Shown piece after piece: positions 6,513 through 13,156 of a stretch of DNA of 13,156 nt (its first letter is position 1; each line of letters opens with the position of its first letter). The position numbers and the translations under genes are program-made. The DNA lies in contig DJLG01000037.1 in assembly GCA_002434915.1 (NCBI GenBank), positions 2,351 through 15,506 of the forward strand, in the 5' to 3' direction. The notes below the pieces were generated by a model. The model was given only the letters and a program-made list of their open reading frames with translations, ran no database searches and was not told the origin of the DNA. Origin of the DNA: Proteobacteria bacterium UBA6522. GTDB taxonomy: Bacteria; Pseudomonadota; Gammaproteobacteria; Steroidobacterales; Rariloculaceae.

Positions 6513-8336
6513 TTAATCCTCTAAAAGAAAGCTGCGTAGTTGATCAGATCGTGTTGGATGACGAAGTTTGCGTAATGCTTTTGCCTCAATTTGCCGTATT
6601 CGTTCCCTGGTCACATCGAATTGTTTTCCAACTTCCTCTAGTGTGTGATCGGTGTTCATATCGATACCAAAACGCATTCGCAGAACCTTGGCTTCACGAG
6701 GCGTCAGCCCAGCAAGAACTGTATGCGTTGATTCTTTGAGTCCTTCTGTCATGGCCGAATCTATAGGCGAGTGGATCGCTGTGTCTTCAATGAAATCCCC
6801 AAGATGGGAGTCTTCATCATCCCCAATGGGTGTCTCCATGGAGATTGGTTCTTTAGCGATTTTGAGCACCTTTCTGACTTTGTCTTCTGGCATCTCCATG
6901 CGTTCGGCGAGCTCTTCCGGAGACGCTTCTCGACCCATCTCCTGTAACATTTGACGAGAGATTCGATTTAGCTTGTTGATAGTTTCTATCATATGAACCG
7001 GTATGCGAATGGTCCGAGCTTGATCAGCTATTGATCGAGTAATCGCTTGGCGAATCCACCAAGTTGCATAAGTAGAAAACTTATAGCCGCGCCTATACTC
7101 GAATTTATCGACAGCTTTCATGAGCCCTATATTGCCCTCTTGAATTAAGTCGAGAAATTCTAAACCACGGTTGGTATATTTTTTTGCGATTGAAATAACC
7201 AAACGAAGATTGGCCTCAACCATTTCTTTTTTAGCTCTACGAGCTTGGGCCTTGCCCATTGATAATTCACGATTGATATCTTTGATTTCAGCGATAGACA
7301 GAAAGGTTCCTACTTCTACTCTGATTAAACGCTTCTGACAAGAAACAATATCTTTTTTTAGTTTGGACAACTGAGATGAGTGTTTCCGTTTTGCACGAAT
7401 ATGTTTGTCGACCCATTCCACGTTAGTGACATTTGCTGGAAAACTGTTAATGAAATCCTTACGAGGCATTCCAGACTCAGTAATACAATACGTCATTACC
7501 TGGCGTTCTTGCCCACGTATCCCATCTATCGTGTCTCTAAACTGAGCAAGTATTAGTTCCCCTAATTTTGGCGCGAGCTTCAGCTCCATAAACTCTGGAG
7601 TGAGAGCCTCTATAGATTTTTGAACTGAATCATGCCTAATCCCGTATTTTTCAAGCCCTTTCATATAGCTGTTGTAATGTTTGCGAACTTTTTTCATTCG
7701 CGAAGCAACTTCCTTGGGATCAGGCCCGGTATCAACAGGGGTTTCGTCATCATCGTCATCGGCTGGTTTTGCAGCATTTGGATCCGCAATAGGAGCATTA
7801 GGATCAATAAACCCTACAATAACGTCTTGCATTCGAGATTCGCCGTCTACCACGAGGTCATACATATCAATTAGTAGGCCAACAGATGGTGGAAATTTCA
7901 GGAGATTTTCACGGACCTGATTAAGGCCTTCTTCTATTCGTTTGGCGATTCGTATTTCACCTTCACGAGTGAGCAGTTCAACGGTACCCATCTCCCTCAT
8001 ATACATACGTACTGGGTCAGTGGTTCGCCCAAATTCACTATCTACTGTGGCAAGAGCTGCCGCAGCCTCATCAGCTGCATCTTCATCATTTGAAACTGCT
8101 GAATCGGATAGGAGTATAGATTCGGCCTCTGGGGCTTTCTCGTAGACCGTGATTCCCATATCGTTAATCATGTTTACGATATCTTCAATCTGTTCAGGAT
8201 CAACTATATCGCTGGGCAGGTGGTCGTTTACTTCTCCGTAGGTGAGAAACCCTTGCTCTTTGCCTTTTGCAACGAGTAGTTTAAGTTGGGACTGTTGTTG
8301 GTTCCGATTATCGGTGATTGGATTGGGTGCGCTCAT
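6513..8336 (-). CDS. rpoD: RNA polymerase primary sigma factor (sigma-70)
   Basis: RpoD directs RNA polymerase to housekeeping promoters. The chosen ATG at 8336 gives 607 aa, close to the 613 aa of E. coli. A longer reading from a GTG at 8354 adds six residues, but family members start shortly before the [15 protein letters not shown] block, so the ATG is preferred. Region 1.1 (about residues 12-70) includes [14 protein letters not shown]. Region 1.2 has [22 protein letters not shown] non-conserved insert contains the acidic run DDDDDE. Region 2 runs from [21 protein letters not shown] through [20 protein letters not shown] and contains the -10-recognising helices. Region 3 follows, and region 4.2 ends [19 protein letters not shown] and LRSFLLED, with the -35-reading helix-turn-helix. 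It is the last protein gene of the rpsU operon, 95 bases after dnaG, and the tRNA-Ile2 gene follows. Confidence 0.98.
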   Translation of the reverse strand: MSAPNPITDNRNQQQSQLKLLVAKGKEQGFLTYGEVNDHLPSDIVDPEQIEDIVNMINDMGITVYEKAPEAESILLSDSAVSNDEDAADEAAAALATVDSEFGRTTDPVRMYMREMGTVELLTREGEIRIAKRIEEGLNQVRENLLKFPPSVGLLIDMYDLVVDGESRMQDVIVGFIDPNAPIADPNAAKPADDDDDETPVDTGPDPKEVASRMKKVRKHYNSYMKGLEKYGIRHDSVQKSIEALTPEFMELKLAPKLGELILAQFRDTIDGIRGQERQVMTYCITESGMPRKDFINSFPANVTNVEWVDKHIRAKRKHSSQLSKLKKDIVSCQKRLIRVEVGTFLSIAEIKDINRELSMGKAQARRAKKEMVEANLRLVISIAKKYTNRGLEFLDLIQEGNIGLMKAVDKFEYRRGYKFSTYATWWIRQAITRSIADQARTIRIPVHMIETINKLNRISRQMLQEMGREASPEELAERMEMPEDKVRKVLKIAKEPISMETPIGDDEDSHLGDFIEDTAIHSPIDSAMTEGLKESTHTVLAGLTPREAKVLRMRFGIDMNTDHTLEEVGKQFDVTRERIRQIEAKALRKLRHPTRSDQLRSFLLED

Positions 8337-8366
8337 TTTTCGCTCAGTCAACACAAACGAGCTACG

Positions 8367-8399
8367 TTACCTCAATATAGGGTTACTTAACAGAGGTAA
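8367..8399. repeat. Nested inverted repeat in the dnaG-rpoD spacer
   Basis: TTACCTC (8367-8373) and GAGGTAA (8393-8399) are perfect 7-base complements. Within the 19-base interval GTTA (8382-8385) pairs with TAAC (8388-8391). It lies about 30 bases upstream of the rpoD ATG, so a stem could form in the mRNA. On the minus strand TTTTAC and TATATT at 16-base spacing also overlap it and could be a weak rpoD-proximal promoter. There is no U run, so it is not a terminator. Confidence 0.4.
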
Positions 8400-8431
8400 A
8401 ACAGGGGTTTCGGCCATAATTTAAAAATTTA

Positions 8432-10225
8432 CTAGTGTTTATTGGGTTTTTTTCGAAGAAGTTCTTCGAGTTCCATGCGCTCTTGGTGCTCTAGTAAGCT
8501 CCCTTTTGCAAGTAGCGCTCCAAGACGCTCTTTTTGATAGTTTTCGACAATACGCTCAAGACTATCCTTCAATACTTGAGGAACTGCTTCTCCATCATCA
8601 AGTGGTTGGACGGTTACTAGGCGACCAAGGTACTGTCCCTCAGGATCATTTCGGAATCTCTCCAGAAGTCCAGCAGTGGTAATACCTGTGTTTTTTGTAA
8701 CCACATCTAGTAGCTGGCGCAGCAAGGCTGAACCTGGTTGGTTCACTTTAGTTAGTGCCGGAATATTGTCTAGTGCCATGCCTGCTTCTGGGTGGTGAAG
8801 AATCAGTTCTATTGCTTTACGAATAAGGGGACTTCTTTGTTCAACATCCGAGACAGCTGGGGAGTTTTGGGAGGCATGAGTTTGTGGGATCCTTTCTAAA
8901 CGAGATGCTGTCTGGGGTTCCTCTATTAGTAACCCTTCAAGACGTTCTTTAGACAAACCGACCTGTTCCGCTAGTTGTGTTAAAAGAAGCTCACGATAGA
9001 CCCCAGTGGGTAGGCGGTTAAATAATGGCTTTGTTAAAGTAGCTAACCGCGATCTTCCATCAGTACTTGATAGATCAATACGGTTTGAGAGTTCGCCGAG
9101 GAGGAAGTCTGATAATGGTGTGGCTTGGTCTATTAGATCTAGAAAGTAATTGGTACCGCGCGATCGTAGAAGTGAATCTGGATCTTCTCCCTCAGGAAGA
9201 AGCAGAAATTTTAGGTCAACTTTATCTCCAGCATGGGGTAATACAGCCTCCATTGCTTTCCAAGCAGCAGCTTTTCCTGCCCTATCTCCGTCGAAGCAGA
9301 AAATGATGCTGTCTGTAAGACGTGTCAGCTGTCGTATATGGGCAGGCGTAGTTGCTGTTCCAAGGGTAGCTACGGCCGGGCTGATCCCATGCTGTGTCAG
9401 GCTTGCTACATCTAGGTACCCCTCTACAACTAGGACAGGGGCAGAAGCATTCTTCGCGTCTGGCTGCGAGTTTTTTTGGCCAATATGTCTTGCTTCATAA
9501 AGGCCATAGAGTGCTCGACCCTTATGAAATACAGGTGTTTCTGGTGAGTTTAGATATTTTGGTTCGCCGTTATTTAATAGCCGACCTCCAAAACCGATGA
9601 TTCTTCCGCGTGGGTCCCGTATTGGGAACATAATTCGGTCTCTAAACCGATCATACTGACGGCCCTGTTCATTCCTGATAACAAGGCCCGCCTCAATTAG
9701 ATCTTTGTTTCGCCGGTCATTACCTCCTAATCCTTTTAATGCTGTATCCCAGGCGTCTGGTGCATACCCAATTCCAAAACGTCCAGCTGTTTCCCCATCT
9801 ATACCCCTATTTTTTAGATAATCCACAGCTACTGAATTTTTTCGAAGGGCTGCTCTATAGAGTTGATCGGCCTCGGAGAGTAAATCATATAGTACGGCTG
9901 ATTGACTGCTGTTTCTCTCATTTTTTGTGGTTGGAATTTCTAAACCATGTATTTCTGCAAGCGCTTCAACAGCATCAACAAACCCTAAATTTTCATAATT
10001 CATTAAAAACGCGATCGCAGTTCCATGCGCGCCACAGCCAAAACAATGGTAAAAACCCTTATGCGGACTTACTGTAAAGGAAGGAGTTTTTTCATCATGA
10101 AATGGGCAAACAGCTTTGTATTCTCGACCTGCTTTTTTCAATGAAATACGAGAACCGATGATTTCTATTACATCAGTTCTCGCTATAAGCTCATCAATGA
10201 ATGCTTGGGGGATAAGTCCGTTCAT
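8432..10225 (-). CDS. dnaG: DNA primase DnaG
   Basis: DnaG synthesises RNA primers at the replication fork together with DnaB helicase. The 597-aa product is close to the 581 aa of E. coli. The N-terminal CHC2 zinc finger has ligands C40, H43, C61 and C64 (CPFHDEKTPSF and YHCFGCGAHG). The RNA-polymerase core includes YDRFRDRIMFPIRDPRGRIIGFGGR at about residues 191-215. The TOPRIM metal-binding residues are E268 in VEGYLDV and D312/D314 in FDGDRAG. The remainder is the helical DnaB-interaction domain, ending in a charged helix LLRKKPNKH. The start at 10225 gives the family N-terminus IPQAFIDELIARTDVIEII. No strong ribosome binding site precedes it. The gene follows the YqeY gene after 57 bases, and rpoD comes 95 bases later, consistent with one operon. 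Confidence 0.98.
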   Translation of the reverse strand: MNGLIPQAFIDELIARTDVIEIIGSRISLKKAGREYKAVCPFHDEKTPSFTVSPHKGFYHCFGCGAHGTAIAFLMNYENLGFVDAVEALAEIHGLEIPTTKNERNSSQSAVLYDLLSEADQLYRAALRKNSVAVDYLKNRGIDGETAGRFGIGYAPDAWDTALKGLGGNDRRNKDLIEAGLVIRNEQGRQYDRFRDRIMFPIRDPRGRIIGFGGRLLNNGEPKYLNSPETPVFHKGRALYGLYEARHIGQKNSQPDAKNASAPVLVVEGYLDVASLTQHGISPAVATLGTATTPAHIRQLTRLTDSIIFCFDGDRAGKAAAWKAMEAVLPHAGDKVDLKFLLLPEGEDPDSLLRSRGTNYFLDLIDQATPLSDFLLGELSNRIDLSSTDGRSRLATLTKPLFNRLPTGVYRELLLTQLAEQVGLSKERLEGLLIEEPQTASRLERIPQTHASQNSPAVSDVEQRSPLIRKAIELILHHPEAGMALDNIPALTKVNQPGSALLRQLLDVVTKNTGITTAGLLERFRNDPEGQYLGRLVTVQPLDDGEAVPQVLKDSLERIVENYQKERLGALLAKGSLLEHQERMELEELLRKKPNKH

Positions 10226-10282
10226 ACCGGTCTATAGCATAACCCGCAGACGACAAAGCGGTCTCTTTTTTAATTTAGAAAG

Positions 10283-10750
10283 TTAAGTTTTTATTAATTG
10301 GGTACGTACTATTGAACTGGCTTTGCCCAGATCAGCTTTGCCGTTACTGCGTTGTTTGATTTCCCCCATTACACGTCCCATGTCCTTAGGAGAGTTAGCC
10401 CCTAGTGAAGTTATAACCTCTTCAATTAGCGATATCGTCTCTTCTTCTGTTAAGGGTTCTGGCAGGTACTCACTTAGAATCTCAATTTCTGCTTTTTCTT
10501 TTTTAGCAAGATCCTCTCTCGATCCCTTTATAAATTGTTCTGCGGCCTCATGCCGTTGTTTAACCATCTTCTCTAGAATAGTCTGAACTTCAAGACCTTC
10601 TAATTCTTTACGTGAGTCTACTTCTCGTTGCTGGACTGCGGCCAGAGCCATCCGTATCACGCTTAGACGAAATTTATTGCTTGCACGGAGTGAATCTTTA
10701 GCGTCCTCTTGGAGGCGATTTTTAAGTGAATATTTCAGGTCAACGGGCAT
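10283..10750 (-). CDS. yqeY: GatB/YqeY domain protein
   Basis: The 155-aa product is a stand-alone YqeY protein (E. coli length 148 aa), related to the C-terminal tail of the GatB subunit of tRNA amidotransferase. It is all-helical. Visible family blocks are LKNRLQEDAKDSLRASNKFRL at the N-terminus, EKMVKQRHEAAEQFIKGSRED in the middle, EIEILSEYLPEPLTEEE, and a C-terminal PKDMGRVMGEIKQRSNGKADL. A tRNA-binding role is inferred for the family; no reaction is established. The gene sits between rpsU and dnaG, a position typical of Pseudomonas and many other gammaproteobacteria. The gap to rpsU is 55 bases. No clear Shine-Dalgarno sequence precedes the ATG, but the N-terminus matches the family, so this start is likely right. 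Confidence 0.95.
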   Translation of the reverse strand: MPVDLKYSLKNRLQEDAKDSLRASNKFRLSVIRMALAAVQQREVDSRKELEGLEVQTILEKMVKQRHEAAEQFIKGSREDLAKKEKAEIEILSEYLPEPLTEEETISLIEEVITSLGANSPKDMGRVMGEIKQRSNGKADLGKASSIVRTQLIKT

Positions 10751-10805
10751 GATGTGTTAGGTCACGAACCGTAAAGAGGGATTAGTCGATTACTAGCCAA
10801 TCAGA

Positions 10806-11021
10806 TCAGTAAAGACGGTGGCGCTTAGAAACTGTTCTTGTTAGTCGCTTCATATTGCGTTTGACCGCAGCCGCTTTTTTGCGCTTGCGTTCCTGAGTGG
10901 GTTTTTCATAGTACTCACGCCTCCGTAATTCTGTTAGAACACCGGCTTTCTCGCAGGCACGCTTGAAACGCCGCAGTGCAGCATCAAAATGCTCGCTTTC
11001 CCTGATACGTACTCCTGGCAT
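10806..11021 (-). CDS. rpsU: 30S ribosomal protein S21
   Basis: The product is 71 aa, exactly the E. coli length, starting [19 protein letters not shown] and ending TVSKRHRLY, with the typical very basic run [18 protein letters not shown]21 sits on the 30S platform near the 3' end of 16S rRNA and helps mRNA selection in initiation. The ATG at 11021 is preceded by TGAGGAATCA, a good ribosome binding site. The open frame continues upstream to 11111, but that segment would be unlike any S21 and would begin within the -10 element, so it is rejected. It is the first gene of the rpsU-yqeY-dnaG-rpoD operon, and its leader carries the promoter and hairpin described separately. It is divergent from tsaD. 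Confidence 0.98.
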   Translation of the reverse strand: MPGVRIRESEHFDAALRRFKRACEKAGVLTELRRREYYEKPTQERKRKKAAAVKRNMKRLTRTVSKRHRLY

Positions 11022-11051
11022 TGATTCCTCATTTTTAAGTAGTTGGTGGCC

Positions 11052-11093
11052 ACCGGCACACATTATTAAAAAATAGGCCGGCAATAAGCCGGC
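11052..11093 (-). promoter_or_regulatory. Terminator-like hairpin in the rpsU leader, possible attenuator
   Basis: On the minus strand two self-complementary GCCGGC copies (11088-11093 and 11077-11082) flank TTATT, giving a 6-bp all-GC hairpin followed by CTA and six T. That is the layout of an intrinsic terminator, placed only about seven bases after the predicted transcription start and about 55 bases before the rpsU ATG. A third copy, GCCGGT (11052-11057), beyond the T run could pair with the second copy instead and open the first hairpin. A palindrome GGTGGCCACC (11045-11054) overlaps it. Alternatively the hairpin may only protect the mRNA 5' end. Confidence 0.5.
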
Positions 11094-11106
11094 GCTGAAT
11101 CTGCGG

Positions 11107-11136
11107 ATCATATCCCTTAGGATAGCGTTATGTAAA
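11107..11136 (-). promoter_or_regulatory. Sigma-70-type promoter of the rpsU-dnaG-rpoD operon
   Basis: Minus-strand TTTACA (11131-11136) and TATGAT (11107-11112) are one mismatch each from consensus, separated by 18 bases, and point at rpsU. The expected transcription start is near 11100. The inverted repeat TATCC-CTTA-GGATA (11111-11124) sits in the spacer and slightly overlaps the -10, and could be an operator. No LexA box like that of E. coli rpsU is visible. Confidence 0.65.
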
Positions 11137-11157
11137 GAATAGTTAGAAGTTTAAAAA

Positions 11158-12183
11158 GTGAAAATACTAGGTATAGAGACAAGTTGTGATGAGACAGGTG
11201 TTGCAGTTTACGAGACTAACGTCGGCTTATTAGCAGAAAAGCTATTCAGCCAAGTAGAACTTCATGCTCGTTTTGGCGGTGTCGTCCCAGAACTTGCATC
11301 TCGAGATCACATAGCAAAGTTAACGCCTATGATAAGAGAGGTTTTAGCAAGCGCGGATCTTCAATTCTTGGACCTTGATGCTGTGGCCTATACAGCAGGT
11401 CCAGGGTTAATCGGTGCGCTTATGGTGGGGGGTTCATTAGCAACGGCTCTGGCTATGGGCCTTGGAATACCTGTTATCCCTGTGCATCACATGGAGGCCC
11501 ATTTGTTAGCGACTATGCTTGAAGAAGACCCGCCAACACTACCTTTTGTTGCCTTGCTTGTGTCCGGGGGACACACATTGTTGGTTGAGGCGAAAGCCAT
11601 AGGCGAATACCGAATAGTTGGTGAGACATTAGATGATGCGGCTGGCGAGGCATTTGATAAGGTCGCCCGGCTTTTGTCACTACCTTACCCTGGCGGCCCG
11701 GCGATAGCTGCACTGGCAGAGGAAGGCAATCCGACAGCATTTAATTTTCCGCGACCTATGAGGCATAAAGGTTTGGACTTAAGTTTCAGTGGTTTAAAAA
11801 CAGCAGTAAGAATTGAGCTGGAGAGGTCCGGACTTTTGGACGGGATATCAGACGAAAGTGTTCGTAAAGATATAGCCGCATCCTTTCAGGCAGCGGCAGT
11901 TGATTCATTAGTGGAAAAAAGTATAGGAGCACTTGAGCACACAGGGAATAATAAATTAATCGTAGCAGGGGGCGTAGGAGCTAATCAGCTGCTTCGGAAA
12001 AAGCTGCGACAAGCTTGTTTGCAAATAGGTGCAACTGTGTATTACCCCCGGCCTTCTTTATGTACTGATAATGGTGCAATGATTGCCTTTGCTGGATGGT
12101 ACCGGAGACGTGAGGCTCAGAATGCAGGGAGTATAATTGCACGGCCCCGATGGCCACTAGATGAACTTCTGCCTGTAAGTTGA
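11158..12183 (+). CDS. tsaD: tRNA N6-adenosine threonylcarbamoyltransferase TsaD
   Basis: TsaD transfers the threonylcarbamoyl group to A37 of ANN-decoding tRNAs to make t6A, in a complex with TsaB and TsaE. The 341-aa product (E. coli 337) begins at a GTG codon, which is right for the family because MKILGIETSCDETGVAVY is the canonical N-terminus. The Kae1 metal-binding motif HHMEAH places His111 and His115 as ligands. Other ASKHA-fold blocks are GGVVPELASRDH (40-51), AGPGLIGALMVG (80-91), LLVSGGHT, DDAAGEAFDKVARLL, PGGP, and the late IVAGGVGANQLLR and CTDNGAMIAFAG, whose Asp is a further metal ligand. It is divergent from rpsU, sharing a 136-base intergenic region, and is followed closely by folB. 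No convincing plus-strand promoter was seen. Confidence 0.97.
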   Translation: MKILGIETSCDETGVAVYETNVGLLAEKLFSQVELHARFGGVVPELASRDHIAKLTPMIREVLASADLQFLDLDAVAYTAGPGLIGALMVGGSLATALAMGLGIPVIPVHHMEAHLLATMLEEDPPTLPFVALLVSGGHTLLVEAKAIGEYRIVGETLDDAAGEAFDKVARLLSLPYPGGPAIAALAEEGNPTAFNFPRPMRHKGLDLSFSGLKTAVRIELERSGLLDGISDESVRKDIAASFQAAAVDSLVEKSIGALEHTGNNKLIVAGGVGANQLLRKKLRQACLQIGATVYYPRPSLCTDNGAMIAFAGWYRRREAQNAGSIIARPRWPLDELLPVS

Positions 12184-12193
12184 GGAAATTCAG

Positions 12194-12571
12194 ATGGACA
12201 AAATATTTTTAAATAGACTGGATATAGAAGCAGTCATTGGTATTTGGGAATGGGAGCGGAGTACTAAGCAGACTGTTAGGATTGATTTAGAAATCGGTAC
12301 AGACGCTCGATCAGTAGCTATTAAGGATTCTATTGAAGGTGCTCTAAATTATCGAGATGTTGCAAAAAGACTAATTTCATTTGTTGGCTCCTCAGAGTTT
12401 TTTATGGTGGAAACCCTGGCAGAGTCATTAGCAAAAATTATCATCACTGAGTTTGAAACTCCCTGGGTAAAAGTTTCAGTTAGTAAGCCCGGAGCAGTAC
12501 GGGGCAGTCAAGATGTTGGAATAATTATCGAACGTACTGGAAAGGATTACCCGGACAGTCTTATAGATTAG
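12194..12571 (+). CDS. folB: Dihydroneopterin aldolase FolB
   Basis: FolB cleaves 7,8-dihydroneopterin to 6-hydroxymethyl-dihydropterin and glycolaldehyde in folate synthesis. The 125-aa product is of normal family length. Visible landmarks are the N-terminal IFLNRLDIEAVIGIWEWER with a Glu near residue 21, the tyrosine of LNYRDV (Y53), the ETLAE helix with pterin-binding E74, and the catalytic-lysine motif VSKPGAVRGSQDVGI (K98). The ATG at 12194 is preceded by GAGGAA, which overlaps the tsaD stop codon, so the two genes are translationally linked. The gene normally found nearby in other gammaproteobacteria, folK, is not present; a convergent lipoprotein gene follows instead. No hairpin-plus-T-run terminator was found in the 88 bases between the convergent genes. 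Confidence 0.95.
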   Translation: MDKIFLNRLDIEAVIGIWEWERSTKQTVRIDLEIGTDARSVAIKDSIEGALNYRDVAKRLISFVGSSEFFMVETLAESLAKIIITEFETPWVKVSVSKPGAVRGSQDVGIIIERTGKDYPDSLID

Positions 12572-12659
12572 TTACCCTAAATATTAATACCTCTTAAACA
12601 TAATGCTGATATCCGGTAATAGACAGGTGGTCTTAGGTTATAGGGTTCTATTTATAGCA

Positions 12660-13046
12660 CTAGTTCAAAACTTGATAACCTCTGCCTCTCACGCAGCGTT
12701 TTACTACCTGTTCTTTTTCTTGAACCGCTCTAATGCCAGATTTGCCGCCGCCGACTATAGCTCCTAGCCCAGTAGCATCTTTTGTTCTCTTGGAGCCATT
12801 GGTAACAGCTCCTATAACTGTTCCTACTGCTGCTCCCGTTGCGGTGCCTTTGACAATACTTTTAGTAGGAGATATTTCATCAGCGAAGGTTTCGCATTCT
12901 TCCAAGTCTGACTCATATTGAGATATATCTATCCCCTTTGTATCTATTATCGGTTTTGAGCCTGTTACATCAAAAATAGAACCTGATTTGGTAGCAATAC
13001 ATCCTGAGATATACAAAATGGATAACAAGATAAGACAGTGTTTCAT
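12660..13046 (-). CDS. Glycine-zipper lipoprotein
   Basis: The ATG at 13046 gives 128 aa with a textbook lipoprotein signal, MKHCLILLSILYISGC, so Cys16 would be lipidated; Ile at +2 favours the outer membrane. A longer reading from a TTG at 13115 is rejected because it buries this signal. A central glycine zipper, GTATGAAVGTVIGAVTNG then GLGAIVGGGKSG, should form a membrane-inserted or oligomerising helical hairpin. The C-terminus VVKRCVRGRGYQVLN is typical of glycine-zipper family proteins of gammaproteobacteria. Two further Cys (ECETF and RCVRG) may form a disulphide. The site AAGAAG lies about six bases upstream of the ATG. It is convergent with folB. Precise function is unknown; envelope maintenance is a general inference. 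Confidence 0.85.
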   Translation of the reverse strand: MKHCLILLSILYISGCIATKSGSIFDVTGSKPIIDTKGIDISQYESDLEECETFADEISPTKSIVKGTATGAAVGTVIGAVTNGSKRTKDATGLGAIVGGGKSGIRAVQEKEQVVKRCVRGRGYQVLN

Positions 13047-13086
13047 AGAGCTTCTTAGCTGTTGATGAGCGTGATTGAGTGTGACC

Positions 13087-13156
13087 TTAGTCTTCAAGGT
13101 CCTCAGTGGTTTCAACTCCCTTGTTAGTTTTTATGCCCTCAGGCCTCATGCCTCCA
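13087..13156 (-). CDS. Possible C-terminal end of an unidentified protein
   Basis: The last 22 codons of an open frame enter from beyond the window and end at TAA (13087-13089). The visible residues, GGMRPEGIKTNKGVETTEDL and two more, form a hydrophilic acidic tail. The stop lies 40 bases upstream of the lipoprotein start on the same strand. The fragment is too short to identify and could be a chance open frame. Confidence 0.3.
   Translation of the reverse strand, partial: GGMRPEGIKTNKGVETTEDLED

Noticed and set aside
8337..8354. GTG start adding six residues to RpoD
   Set aside because: Family N-termini fit the ATG at 8336 and no better ribosome binding site supports the GTG.
11022..11111. 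In-frame N-terminal extension of S21 by 30 residues
   Set aside because: It would start inside the -10 element of the predicted promoter, has no ribosome binding site, and S21 proteins are 71 aa starting at MPG/MPV.
13047..13115. TTG-started 23-residue extension of the lipoprotein
   Set aside because: It would place the lipobox signal inside the protein; the ATG at 13046 gives a standard lipoprotein signal.

Overview
The window looks like chromosomal DNA from an uncultivated, AT-leaning gammaproteobacterium, probably marine. The evidence is gene content and order. The macromolecular-synthesis operon (rpsU, GatB/YqeY gene, dnaG, rpoD) is followed by a tRNA-Ile2(CAU) gene and preceded by divergent tsaD-folB. 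This order with a yqeY insertion is familiar from Pseudomonas-like and related gammaproteobacteria. The encoded S21, sigma-70, DnaG, TsaD and FolB all have gammaproteobacterial lengths and motifs. A finer taxonomic placement cannot be made by eye.

Layout. (A) 1-1558, plus strand: the 3' end of a MetX-type homoserine acyltransferase gene, abutted by an exported DUF442-like phosphatase gene and two tiny membrane-protein genes, one of which (57 aa) is easy to miss. (B) 1652-6202, minus strand: six genes for exported proteins of unknown role. Three of them (DUF6152 protein, TIGR03067-like protein, 'DLTGVW' protein) form a tight operon. The sixth (5174-6202) joins a DUF6152 domain and a DLTGVW-type domain in one polypeptide. 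(C) 6387-11021, minus strand: tRNA-Ile2, rpoD, dnaG, yqeY and rpsU, transcribed from rpsU towards the tRNA. A good sigma-70-type promoter and a terminator-like hairpin lie directly upstream of rpsU. (D) 11158-12571, plus strand: tsaD (GTG start) and folB. (E) 12660-13156, minus strand: a glycine-zipper lipoprotein gene and a possible 3' end of another gene running off the window.

Regions C and D are housekeeping: translation (S21, t6A37 on tRNAs, the tRNA that decodes AUA), replication priming, the primary sigma factor and folate synthesis. Region B is the accessory part. Its proteins all carry signal peptides, belong to poorly characterised families and probably act in the periplasm or cell envelope; no enzymatic role can be assigned. 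The best leads are the split/fused DUF6152 + DLTGVW pair, the histidines predicted at the mature N-termini of both DUF6152 proteins, and the possible attenuator in the rpsU leader. No mobile element, CRISPR array or phage gene was seen.
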